This document shows, piece by piece, positions 8,083 through 16,896 of a stretch of 64,000 nt of DNA. The stretch is from contig JAOAPB010000084.1 of assembly GCA_025462645.1 (NCBI GenBank), forward strand, positions 54,215-118,214, given 5' to 3'. The notes beneath the pieces were generated by a model, which was not told the origin of the DNA, did no database searches, and worked only from the letters and a program-made list of their open reading frames with translations. Position 1 is the first letter of the stretch. Each line of letters starts with the position of its first letter. A program made the translations under genes and the position numbers. This stretch comes from Edaphobacter sp. GTDB taxonomy: Bacteria > Acidobacteriota > Terriglobia > Terriglobales > Acidobacteriaceae.

Positions 8083-10986
8083 TTATTGCAGCTTCGCGTA
8101 TTCCGACTTGGCTGCAATGAGGATGGGGACGTCCGGGTCGGCGTCTTTCCAGAGTGTGAAGAAATTCTGATAGGAAGCGCGCGCCTTGACGTTGTCGCCC
8201 GATAGGGCATGCGCCCTGCCCAACTCAAGATGCGTCAGTGACCCGATCGGCTGATTCAGCACAATACCCGGATAATCGATCAACTTCTGAAACTCCGCGG
8301 CAGCGGCTACCCCGTTACCCGCGGCCATATACGCATGTCCCCTCACCCACACCGGGTATAGGTAGGCAAACGAGAGTGTGCCGCCCAGTTCGTACGGCAC
8401 CGCCGCTTCCAGATCCAGGATTCCCTGCGAAGGATTGTTCTTACTGATTTCGATCGCGCCATGAATGGTTGGCAGACAGTAGAGTCTCAACATCGTATCC
8501 GTGGAGGCGGTTCTCTCCAATTCTTCGACAAGCCTCTTCGCTTTGGCCGTTTCTCCTGCGCGTGCCAGCGTGAGGGCTGCTAGTAATTTGACGTCGCGTC
8601 CCGACTGCAGTGACAGCGCCGCATCCAGATTTTCCTGCGCTGCGGCGGTGTTCCCGAACTCGGCTTCCCGCAACCCCGCAGCCGCCCGCCAAAGCGCCGC
8701 CGTTTCCTTCGAGCCGGCGCTCACTGCTGACTGCGATGCCCGTCGCGAATAATCCCGCGCCCGCACGAGCCGCCCGTAGTAGGCATCCGTGTCTGCCTGG
8801 CCGGAGAGCATTGCATCTTCATCTCCCACTCGTCCCGCCGCCCAGGCGAGCTGTTGCTCCATACCCTTCCTGTCACCTCGCCGGAAGGCCAACAAATACA
8901 GATTCCCCCGAATGTAGAGCCCGTCAAAACCCTTCGCCTGGGCCTCGCGCAACACCTTCTCCGCATCGTCCAACCTGTTTAGCGCAATGTAGTCAAAGGA
9001 AAGGTTGCCGTATCCCGTAGTCGTTGGCGCGAGCCGCAGCGCCTCTTTCGTCTCAACCACAGCTTTGTCATATTTCCCAAGCTGTTGGTAGATGACGCCG
9101 AGATTTAGAGGCGGTGTGTCATCCCGGGGATAGCTCTTCGACCATCGTACGTACTCTTCAATCGCCTTTTCCAGCTCTCCCGTAACGGCGTGATAGTAAG
9201 TGGTCGAGATTCTGTATCTCTCCCGCTCGCTCACCTGGTCCTGCAGCTCATACGCCTTGGTCGCATTCGCCGCCGCCAAATCCGCCTGATTCAAATTGAA
9301 ATACGTAGTGCCTAGAGCCTGGTATGCCATCGCAAAATTCGGATCGAGCTCAATCGCCCGTTTGTAGAAAGGAATCCCATCCGCGTCACCCGTCCTGCGT
9401 GCCGTTCTGCTACCAATGCTGAGCGCTTTCAACGCCTCCAGCGAAGGTGTGGTTGCCTCCACCGGCACATCGAATTTTTCCACCGTGGCCAGTGATTCGC
9501 CGAGCTTCCCCCGTAGCTTCTCTGCTGCCTTTCCCAGGGTTTTCAGCACGTCCCGCTTGCCCGCCGCTGTCCCCTGTTCACTGGCCAGCGTGTCCCCGCT
9601 ACCGCAACTGATCGCGTTAAGCCCGATCACGTACTGCCCGCCGAGACTGGAAATCGATCCTAGTACCGTCGCCTTGCTGCCCGTCCGAATACAAACTTCC
9701 TTTGCAAGTTCCAGCGTGATGTGTTGCGCCGCGGGCTGGCCCATCAACCGTAGCGTTTCCTCGATCTTGCGGTCGGAAACAATATTTAGGAAAGGTGATT
9801 GATTCAGTCCAATCGCCAGAGCCTGCTTCAAAGCATCGTCAAAGACCGGATCGTCGGTCTTATTGACGAAGTCCGCCAACAGCACACTGTCTTTATCAGT
9901 CAACGGGACCGCCTTCGCCGAATGAGTTGCCAGGCGCGATCGCAAATAGAGCCCTCCTGCTACGAGGGCAATCAGCGTCAGAGCCGTCACCGCGAGAGGC
10001 TTCCAGGCAAACACGATCCGCGAGCCCAGCCGCAAACCGGAACGCAATTCCGGTTTAGCAGCTCCTACAGGGCTCAAGCTTGCCTTTGCGACGCGGTCCG
10101 CGTCTATGTCCCGCTTCAGCCGCTGCAGGTCCGCCCGCATATCCGTCGCGCTCTGATAACGCAATGCCCGATCCTTCTCGAGTGCCTTGTGGACGATTCT
10201 CTCCAACTCCGCGGGCAAATCGGGATTCAACCGGATCGCAGCCACCGGAGCGCGATTAAGTATGGCGTCGAAAACCTCCGCCGTGCTGTCTCCTCGAAAT
10301 GGCAACTGTCCTGTCGCCATCTCATAGAGAACCCCTCCAAAGGAAAACAAATCGCTCCGTGCATCTGGCTGCTTGGCTCGTGCCTGTTCCGGTGACATGT
10401 AAGCAATAGTTCCCACGATGCTGCCGGGACTTGTTAGATCGTCGAGGTGCGGATCTTTGCTTGCCGTGGTCACCGCGTCATTGGTTGCTTTCAGCGCCGG
10501 GGCGAGCTTGGCGAGACTGAAATCGAGAACCTTGGCGTGGCCTCGTTTAGTCACGAAGATGTTCGCAGGCTTGATGTCCCGGTGAAGGATGCCCGCGCTG
10601 TGAGCTGCGTCTAGAGCATCCGCGATTTCGATCGCGAAAGACAGCACCGGCTCCGTATCAAGGGGTCGTCCCGCGATCAGAGATTTTAGCGTCGTTCCCT
10701 CCAGGTACTCCATGGCGATGAAAAATTGACCTTCATGTTTGCCCACCTCATAAATCGTGCAGATGTTGGCATGATTCAGCGCGGATGCAGCACGGGCTTC
10801 ACGATGGAAGCGGCCTATCGCTTGTGGGTCTGAGGCGAATCCGTCAGGAAGGAACTTCAAGGCGACGAAGCGGTGGAGCGCAGTGTCCTCCGCCTTATAG
10901 ACGACGCCCATACCGCCGCGGCCTAGCTTATCAACGATGTGGTAATGAGAGATGGTCTTGCCGATAAGAGAGGACGAGTCTGCCAT
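8083..10986 (-). CDS. Membrane Ser/Thr protein kinase with TPR domain
   Basis: 967 residues. The N-terminal kinase domain (about 14-290) has the glycine loop GRGGMG (22-27), Lys44 in VALKFL, catalytic HRDIKPAN (135-142) and the activation-segment end [11 protein letters not shown]. The magnesium-binding DFG motif reads DFS (155-157), a Gly-to-Ser change. One membrane helix lies near 331-348. The large C-terminal part begins with an [16 protein letters not shown] element common to acidobacterial TPR kinases, then tetratricopeptide repeats from about 530 on, presumably extracytoplasmic. It is divergent from an FHA/PP2C phosphatase gene, a natural signalling partner. Substrates unknown. Confidence 0.92.
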   Translation of the reverse strand: MADSSSLIGKTISHYHIVDKLGRGGMGVVYKAEDTALHRFVALKFLPDGFASDPQAIGRFHREARAASALNHANICTIYEVGKHEGQFFIAMEYLEGTTLKSLIAGRPLDTEPVLSFAIEIADALDAAHSAGILHRDIKPANIFVTKRGHAKVLDFSLAKLAPALKATNDAVTTASKDPHLDDLTSPGSIVGTIAYMSPEQARAKQPDARSDLFSFGGVLYEMATGQLPFRGDSTAEVFDAILNRAPVAAIRLNPDLPAELERIVHKALEKDRALRYQSATDMRADLQRLKRDIDADRVAKASLSPVGAAKPELRSGLRLGSRIVFAWKPLAVTALTLIALVAGGLYLRSRLATHSAKAVPLTDKDSVLLADFVNKTDDPVFDDALKQALAIGLNQSPFLNIVSDRKIEETLRLMGQPAAQHITLELAKEVCIRTGSKATVLGSISSLGGQYVIGLNAISCGSGDTLASEQGTAAGKRDVLKTLGKAAEKLRGKLGESLATVEKFDVPVEATTPSLEALKALSIGSRTARRTGDADGIPFYKRAIELDPNFAMAYQALGTTYFNLNQADLAAANATKAYELQDQVSERERYRISTTYYHAVTGELEKAIEEYVRWSKSYPRDDTPPLNLGVIYQQLGKYDKAVVETKEALRLAPTTTGYGNLSFDYIALNRLDDAEKVLREAQAKGFDGLYIRGNLYLLAFRRGDRKGMEQQLAWAAGRVGDEDAMLSGQADTDAYYGRLVRARDYSRRASQSAVSAGSKETAALWRAAAGLREAEFGNTAAAQENLDAALSLQSGRDVKLLAALTLARAGETAKAKRLVEELERTASTDTMLRLYCLPTIHGAIEISKNNPSQGILDLEAAVPYELGGTLSFAYLYPVWVRGHAYMAAGNGVAAAAEFQKLIDYPGIVLNQPIGSLTHLELGRAHALSGDNVKARASYQNFFTLWKDADPDVPILIAAKSEYAKLQ

Positions 10987-11482
10987 CAGGTGGTCACCTT
11001 AGGTTGGCGCCAAGGAGCAAGTCAACGATACGAGACAGATCACGGAATAAGTTCTGATTAGCGTACTCCGTGAAGACGTATTTAGATAGTTCATTCATGA
11101 CCCTGGCGCGCAATGACTAATGATGACGTGAGGGGCGTTTCTCGTTAGTATGTTGTTGCCGGGACAGTTCTGTTATCAAAGAACACACTTCAGCTTCCCC
11201 TTCTTATGTGGAGATCCAGAACAACCGGGATACAGAAATGTGATTCCGTTCCGGGAGGTCTTAGTACTGGTATCTGGACCGCCCACTTTTGGCGCTGATA
11301 GTGGTAACACTTCTGTGGGGTGGTTTAGATGCAGCGACTTGGAAGCCGCCTTATCCGGGGTTGCTGACTACGGGTGTTGAATGTGGTTGAGTGGCTTCTG
11401 GTCGGCTGCGTGGCCTGAGTTCGTACGTGGAGATAGCTCCTGAGCCACGAGAGCGCATCATCACCAGAACAGGATTCATGCG
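10987..11482. promoter_or_regulatory. Divergent intergenic region of kinase and phosphatase genes
   Basis: About 500 bases between two divergent genes must carry both promoters. No textbook -35/-10 pair is obvious to me. Small open frames here (for example 11150-11380) have no ribosome site or known motif. Shared control of kinase and phosphatase is plausible but is inference from gene orientation. Confidence 0.4.
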
Positions 11483-13141
11483 ATGGCCATTGTCACGCTT
11501 AATTATTCTGACATCAACGGGAACCACAGGGCGTATCTGGATCGTGATTCTATTTCGATTGGCCGGTCACATGACCAAGACGTAATGCTAAGCGAAGCCT
11601 ATGTCTCTCGTCAGCACGCGGTGATTCTACGGGAGGGTGAGAACTACACGGTCGTCGATCAGAACAGTACCCATGGTACCTTTCTGAACTCAATGCGCAT
11701 TGATCGAGCCATGTTGCGCTCCGGGGATGTGCTGCAGATGGGATCACTCAGTGGACCGCGCATGCGTTTTCAAGTCCAACAGAACGATGAGACGGTGAAC
11801 AGTATTCCGCAATCACAGATGCCTGATCTTCTCTCCTCGCTCCACGAGCTTCGGTTTCTCCCCGACAATGTGCGTCCCGCCGCGCGTGAAATGGAAAAGC
11901 TGAACTGGCTTATTCGCGCGGCACGTCAACTGAATGAGAGCGTGACGCTGGAAGATGTTCTCGGCGCATTTCTGCATCTGACTTTGCAACTTACCGGACT
12001 GGAGCGCGGCTTTGTCTTCGTCTGTGAAGAAGATCAAATGCGGTTGGCACATGGACTCGATACAGATGGTAAGACTTTGGCAGAGGATTCCACTCTTTCT
12101 CGAAAGGCCATGAAAGAGGCGATTGAAAGTGAGTCAAAGTTTTTAGTCAGCGATACCATGGCTGACGAAAGTGTCGCAGGGTGGGCAAGTGTCATTGCGA
12201 ACAAGATTCGTAGCATTTATTGCATTCCCCTGCGAAAACGAGCTTCAGCAAAGGGATCAAGTCAGTTGCTTGGGCTGCTTTACCTCGACGGACAGATCAG
12301 ACTCGGAGAGCTTACTGAGGTCGATCATCAACTGCTCGATACGGTCGCGACCGAGGCGGCCGCCCTGCTGCACAATGCTCTCCTCGCGGAGACCGAATCC
12401 AAGGCGCGGCAGGCGAGGGAAGAACTCGCTGTTGCGGCGAAGATCCATAGTGGAATGATGTCCATCGCGCTACCAACGCTGCCGTATGCGACGCTTCAGG
12501 CGAGGAGCGTCCCTTGTCTTGCAATAGGCGGCGATTTCTATGATGCGGTGACACTTGACGATTGTGTTTGCGTTGTAATCGCTGATGTCTCCGGCAAAGG
12601 AGTGTCGGCCGCGATCGTGGCGGCAACGCTGCAAGGAATCATCCATGCACAGCTACTCGGGGGCCAAGGCCTGGCGGAGATCGCCTCCGTGGTCAATCAG
12701 TTCCTATGTACACACAACGTCGGCAAGTACGCGACGATGATTCTGCTGAAGCTCTTTCCCGACGGGCGTGTGGAGTACCTTAACTGCGGGCACATCCAGC
12801 CGCTTTCGATTCTAGGCAGCGAGATACGGCGCCTGGAAGAGAGCAATCTGGTGGTCGGTTTGATTCCTGGTGCAAGCTACGCTTCTACTCACTGCATGCT
12901 GCAGCGGGGGGAACGTCTTCTGCTGGTAACCGATGGGATTACGGAGGCGGAGAACGAGGCCGGTATGCAATTCGGTGATACCGGACTGATTGCGATGGCT
13001 CATCACGATGATGTTGGTTCGATCCTCGATCAGGTCGCAAAATTTCACGCACCGAAAGAAGCCGAGGACGACTGCACCTTGGTGGATATCCAGTACAGTG
13101 GTCAAGCTTCATCCGGTCTGGTTAAGCTCTTGTGTTGTTGA
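11483..13141 (+). CDS. FHA-GAF-PP2C (SpoIIE/RsbU-type) phosphatase
   Basis: 552 residues. FHA domain at about 5-95 with the phosphothreonine-binding residues IGRS (Arg28), SRQHA (Ser42, Arg43, His45) and NSTHGTFLNS. A GAF-like domain covers roughly 140-300. The C-terminal half (about 315-540) is a SpoIIE-type PP2C phosphatase with GGDFYDAV and VIADVSGKGVSAA for metal-binding Asp residues and LLVTDGITEAEN near the end. Such proteins dephosphorylate anti-sigma antagonists in partner-switching. No anti-sigma gene is near. The divergent Ser/Thr kinase could create the phosphothreonine read by the FHA domain; this link is inferred. Confidence 0.92.
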   Translation: MAIVTLNYSDINGNHRAYLDRDSISIGRSHDQDVMLSEAYVSRQHAVILREGENYTVVDQNSTHGTFLNSMRIDRAMLRSGDVLQMGSLSGPRMRFQVQQNDETVNSIPQSQMPDLLSSLHELRFLPDNVRPAAREMEKLNWLIRAARQLNESVTLEDVLGAFLHLTLQLTGLERGFVFVCEEDQMRLAHGLDTDGKTLAEDSTLSRKAMKEAIESESKFLVSDTMADESVAGWASVIANKIRSIYCIPLRKRASAKGSSQLLGLLYLDGQIRLGELTEVDHQLLDTVATEAAALLHNALLAETESKARQAREELAVAAKIHSGMMSIALPTLPYATLQARSVPCLAIGGDFYDAVTLDDCVCVVIADVSGKGVSAAIVAATLQGIIHAQLLGGQGLAEIASVVNQFLCTHNVGKYATMILLKLFPDGRVEYLNCGHIQPLSILGSEIRRLEESNLVVGLIPGASYASTHCMLQRGERLLLVTDGITEAENEAGMQFGDTGLIAMAHHDDVGSILDQVAKFHAPKEAEDDCTLVDIQYSGQASSGLVKLLCC

Positions 13142-13657
13142 CAGCGCAAGCAGCAGCAACAAACAAAAAAGTGGCAACAATGGGAGATAGCGGGCGAGGC
13201 CATCTGGGGCGTAGTGCTGCATAGGGAAGCTGTTGATCCGTCCCGCAGCGGCGTCTCGCGTCAGCCCTCAAGCGCACAACCGGGAGCGAATCGTTATGTG
13301 GCGTCCGCTCCCATCCACTCTGTCCGCGATTTGAGTGCAGCGTGACGACATTGCTGGCGGTTTCAACGGGCGTGCCGGCCTTGGCCATCGCAAGGCGCCT
13401 GACGAGAAGAGCGTCTCGATACAACACGTGATTGCCCGGATTTTGTTAACACCTAAGCAAAAGCGCCTCTCAAACATTGACTATCCATTTCAGAATCACG
13501 AATAGGTTTGAGAGGTTTGGCTCAGTTGGACGGTAATTTTGTGCCCACAACGGCGGCAGAGCCTAGCAGTAAGCGACGGTCTCCAGTTCATCACGTGGAA
13601 TCTTCGAACGACACCCAATTCGTTTGCGACAGCCTGACGGCAAAATAGAGTGTTGGA
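13142..13657. other. Intergenic stretch, no gene seen
   Basis: Follows the phosphatase stop codon. Contains a 10-base inverted repeat (CCTCTCAAAC at 13466-13475, GTTTGAGAGG at 13506-13515) with a 30-base spacer and no T-run, so not a clear terminator. No open frame here has a recognisable product. It sits next to gene debris and may itself be degraded sequence. Confidence 0.4.
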
Positions 13658-13889
13658 ATGAACATCTCTCGCTCTTTGTTAATGCGAATTGTCTCTTGTG
13701 TGACGGTTATCCTTGCGATAGTGGCGATGCCTTGTGTTATGGCTCAGTCGCGTGCGTCGGCGTGGGCTTCGTTGCTGGATAAGGGATTTCGTACGCCACC
13801 GGCTACGGCGCGGCCTTGGGTGTTTTGGATGTGGCTGCGGGTGAAGTCGAATCGCGCGGCGATCACGGCCGATCTTGAGGCGATGCACG
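13658..13889 (+). pseudogene. Secreted glycoside hydrolase (GH106-like) N-terminal stub
   Basis: The ATG at 13658 starts a signal peptide (about 28 residues ending in VMAQS) and then GFRTPPATARPWVFWMW and ITADLEAMH, resembling the N-terminus of alpha-L-rhamnosidase-type GH106 enzymes (Pro-x-x-W-x-W-x and ITADLEAM). Full enzymes are near 1,000 residues; homology stops after about 77 residues. The frame then runs through unrelated sequence, including a tRNA fragment, up to 14335, so the longer open frame is not a real gene. Confidence 0.62.
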
Positions 13890-13899
13890 GTCCTTCTCG

Positions 13900-14091
13900 T
13901 CGAAGGTTCCGACAGACGGAATTGTGGATCTTGAGTATGGTCGCCGCTATGCCGAAAGCATTCCCGGCTGCTGTTTCGAAGTCATTTCCGAAGCTGGACA
14001 TTTTCCTCATATCGAGAAGCTGGATGAGGTGCTTGGATCGATCCGTGCATTCGAGAGCGTTGACGGGAAGCTGGCACGGTCAGCCCCTTAG
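13900..14091 (+). pseudogene. Alpha/beta hydrolase C-terminal remnant
   Basis: In a different frame from the preceding glycosidase stub, the sequence reads VPTDGIVDLEYGRRYAESIP and then EAGHFPHIEKLDEVL, stopping at TAG 14089-14091. This is the C-terminal end of an alpha/beta hydrolase: the AGHFPHIE stretch carries the catalytic His. The nucleophile and oxyanion parts are absent. The abrupt switch from glycosidase to hydrolase at about 13890-13905 marks a deletion or recombination joint. Confidence 0.62.
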
Positions 14092-14198
14092 TATTTGGGT
14101 CCAAACGTGGGTCCAATCCGCCCAAATACTAGGTAAAAGGTGTACTACGACGCAACACCGAACAAGAAGAATCAATACGTTAGAACATCCGCTTCCGT

Positions 14199-14244
<46 letters not shown>

Positions 14245-14358
14245 TTTTCAGAGTTCAGAGTTGTGGTTTCACAGCGAAAGTGTCCATCGCGCTGTCGCCT
14301 GCTCTCTATCAGCGGCGAAGAACAACCTAGGATGATATGGGTCGGTCGTCACGTCCGG

Positions 14359-15837
14359 TTAGTTATCTCGTTCGTGGGAATGCCGCGTACAGGGTGTAGG
14401 CTGGACCCCGCCACTATTCGTCCCGAAGAACCAGGTGTTATTCGGCGCGCCGTACTGAGCTTCACCTCCAAAGTTCTCAATGTCCCTACGGTTGAAGTCA
14501 CCAAACATTAAAGTGCAGCCTTCGTGCTCACCGGCGTCGTCGGTTTTGATCGCGTAGAACGGGTAAAATTGCGCTCCTTTCGGAGGCACTACGCAGCCTT
14601 CACCATTGCTGACATCGCAAGTACTCTCCGAGGCCCCGACCTCGGTTTCAATCTGCATCACCCGGTAAGGGTGAACGTAATCGTCACCCTGCGCACTAAG
14701 CGGACCCAGGCCCTTGCCAGACGCGGATCGTATCAGGACGGGGTTGGCGTTTTTGCGGGTGAAGTCCGGCCAATCATGCCGGTACGAGGTTCCGTCAAAA
14801 TCAACGTCGGCGCCGAGGCAACCGGCGACCGTGGGCCCCGGGAAGCATGGCGCATCATCGGGGTCGTTGTCTCCCTTGATTCCCGGAGTAAAGTGACCAA
14901 TCTCGAATGCGACGTTCACGTTCGCCTGCAGCGCCGCCCAAGGCACGAAGTTGCCAAATTTGGCCGTCGCGTATTCAGGATGAAAGCTGAAGTCGGTCCC
15001 GGCACATGTGTTCGGGTCAAGGGTTCGGTACCCGTTTCTCGCACTGGCGATCATGAAGCCGGATTGTCCTGTCGTCAGATCATCGATCATCGTGAGCACG
15101 CCCCCATCGAAGTCATCGGGAACGTCCTTGATGGTGATCCGTAGATGATCGCCTTGATTCATAAGCAAGGTCTGATTATTCGGGGTGGCACTCGCGTTGT
15201 TCATGGTATCGGGACCCGGCGGCCCGGTGGGAACGCCATCGCGCTGAATGAAAGCGAAGTTTGTGGTTTCAGTACAGTTGGGATTGAGTTTTCCGTTATC
15301 CATGACTTCCAGACTGTTGATGTGCAACGACGCACACCAGTGTGTCAGGTCGCAACTGATCTGCGTGATGAAGGGCGGGTTGCCAGGAGGGTAGAACTGC
15401 ATTTCCAGGAATGCAGACCCGGCACTTGGGCTATTGGCGTCACTATTGGGGATACACGGTCCTCTCGGGAATGAATTCGGATCGCACAGCGCCAAAGAAA
15501 ACCAGAGCGCAATGTAGTTCTCGAAAGTCTGCGTAGCGGGCAGCGGGCGCTCGTGTGGCAAAACGACCTCCCACTGCATGTTGTTGCCTGATTGGGCTAC
15601 ATCGGAATAGAAACCTATGCTGGGCTCATCGTGTCCGACGTATACACCGTTATCTTCGAAGCGTTCACCTTGGAATCCGCGAGGATCGGTGCAGAGGTTT
15701 GTTCGCAGGAGCGGTCTTTGGATCTTGCTCAAGCCATTACAGTCCAGACCGCCTGCTGTTGCGAATTGTGCCAATGAAGATAGGGGGAAGAGCAGAAATA
15801 CCAGACAAACGGAAAGGAACCCAATGTGTCTTTGCAT
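14359..15837 (-). CDS. Secreted cysteine-rich protein of unknown function
   Basis: 492 residues from the ATG at 15837, chosen because GGAGG lies six bases upstream and a clean signal peptide follows (MQRHIGFLSVCLVFLLF, cleavage after SLAQ). The frame is open to 16020 but that extension has no signal. The mature part has about 14 scattered cysteines, many Asn, Pro and Gly, and no haem motif or transmembrane segment, suggesting a disulfide-bonded secreted protein of beta type. I do not recognise the family. It lies alone, next to the tRNA scar. Confidence 0.72.
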   Translation of the reverse strand: MQRHIGFLSVCLVFLLFPLSSLAQFATAGGLDCNGLSKIQRPLLRTNLCTDPRGFQGERFEDNGVYVGHDEPSIGFYSDVAQSGNNMQWEVVLPHERPLPATQTFENYIALWFSLALCDPNSFPRGPCIPNSDANSPSAGSAFLEMQFYPPGNPPFITQISCDLTHWCASLHINSLEVMDNGKLNPNCTETTNFAFIQRDGVPTGPPGPDTMNNASATPNNQTLLMNQGDHLRITIKDVPDDFDGGVLTMIDDLTTGQSGFMIASARNGYRTLDPNTCAGTDFSFHPEYATAKFGNFVPWAALQANVNVAFEIGHFTPGIKGDNDPDDAPCFPGPTVAGCLGADVDFDGTSYRHDWPDFTRKNANPVLIRSASGKGLGPLSAQGDDYVHPYRVMQIETEVGASESTCDVSNGEGCVVPPKGAQFYPFYAIKTDDAGEHEGCTLMFGDFNRRDIENFGGEAQYGAPNNTWFFGTNSGGVQPTPCTRHSHERDN

Positions 15838-16547
15838 GGGACAGCCTCCGGAATGGCATGCTACTTGTGATCTGGACCGGGTGGCGAGGGCGTTCCCCCC
15901 GCAGGGGGTCAAAAACCGCAGAGAATATACCAGAAAAAACTTTCTAAATTCAAGCATTATTTTGTAGGAGTCGGTGTTCTCCGGCTTGGGCCATCTGTGC
16001 CAAATTCTCGCGATCATCATCGACCCCCATCAATGACGACACCTAAAGCACTCGTCTCTGGGGCCGGACTGACCCGCTGCCCTTTTTCCAATTGTCATTG
16101 GTTCTGAACCATGGCTTACAGCCCTAATGGCAGCCACGTGGGCGAGAAGTCACTATTGGGTAGGGTGGTCGTGAAAGCACTGCTGGGATTGCTGCCAAAT
16201 TCCGCTAGATCCCAATCGATGGCTGCAAAGCTGTGAAAGTTCGAAATCGTCCACAGGCCGACCATTCAAGCAAAAACACAGATACTTACACTCCCAATAA
16301 GTACCAGATGCCCAAACCATAAGCTTCGGAACACCCATACAACTAGAGGCTGTTATGAACTTTGCGAACTGGCCTGCGCCATTGAGCCTTTTGCTGTTTT
16401 TCCTGTCAAGCCCCTGCCGCCGAAACTAATACGCATCTCCGTACGCAAATCAAACAAAACAAACCCCTTAGTCTCAGAAAATAGTCTTCCGCAAAGTGGC
16501 ATATTAGTTTTACTCAATCGGCTATAGTTAATACAGAGTCAGAGAAA

Positions 16548-16568
16548 GCCCCGGCCAACCACCGGGGC
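16548..16568 (+). terminator. GC-rich hairpin with AACC loop (element A)
   Basis: Perfect 7-bp stem GCCCCGG / CCGGGGC with loop CCAACCA, followed by CTTCTCACTTT. It could end transcription weakly on either strand, but its fixed placement 49 bases after GCATATTAGTTTT, as in the copy at 46902, suggests it is the head of a transcript or element rather than a simple terminator. Confidence 0.5.
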
Positions 16569-16782
16569 TTCTCACTTTAAACCAATAAGCCCTTTAGAAA
16601 GACGACTTTAGCCATAACTCATTTAGAATGACGAATTTGCAGCAATATATTTGCTTAAGTCGCTGAATCAAAAGGACTTGCAGTCAAAGTACCCCCGGGG
16701 GGAGGGGCCTAAGGGAAGCAGTGATCGTAGTTCATAACAGGCTCTAAGCTAAGGGGCAGCCCTCGGGAGGAGATGGACCATC

Positions 16783-16878
16783 ATGGTAAAACTGGTTGCT
16801 GGCCACTACGCCATTTTGAACAGTACTCTTGGAACGCTCCGTCCCCCGGACGAAACTAATGACGAAACTAATATGTAA
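16783..16878 (+). CDS. Possible 31-residue small protein or leader peptide
   Basis: ATG at 16783 follows GGGAGGAG by about ten bases. The product begins MVKLVAGHYAILNSTLGTLR and ends with a tandem DETN-DETN caused by a 12-base direct repeat (16849-16860 and 16861-16872). It stops 18 bases before the ATG of the FG-GAP gene. No known family. It may simply be chance coding inside the non-coding element; a leader-peptide role is only a possibility. Confidence 0.25.
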   Translation: MVKLVAGHYAILNSTLGTLRPPDETNDETNM

Positions 16879-16896
16879 CGCTGCAAGGATCCGACC

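Larger units (their letters stand above)
15838..16896. other. Long intergenic region carrying non-coding element copy A
   Basis: More than 1 kb without a convincing gene apart from a possible 31-codon frame (16783-16878). From 16403 it carries, in order: CTGTCAAGCCCC; GCATATTAGTTTT (16499-16511); a TATAGT/ATACAG stretch; a GC-rich hairpin (16548-16568); AT-rich DNA with repeated TTTAGAA; a CCCCCGGGGGG block (about 16692-16702); and GGGAGGAG. The same order recurs at 46802-47130. Bases 16021-16390 show nothing I can name. Confidence 0.6.

Noticed and set aside
11150..11380. 76-codon frame between the kinase and phosphatase genes
   Set aside because: No ribosome site and no conserved pattern; it lies in the region needed for two promoters.
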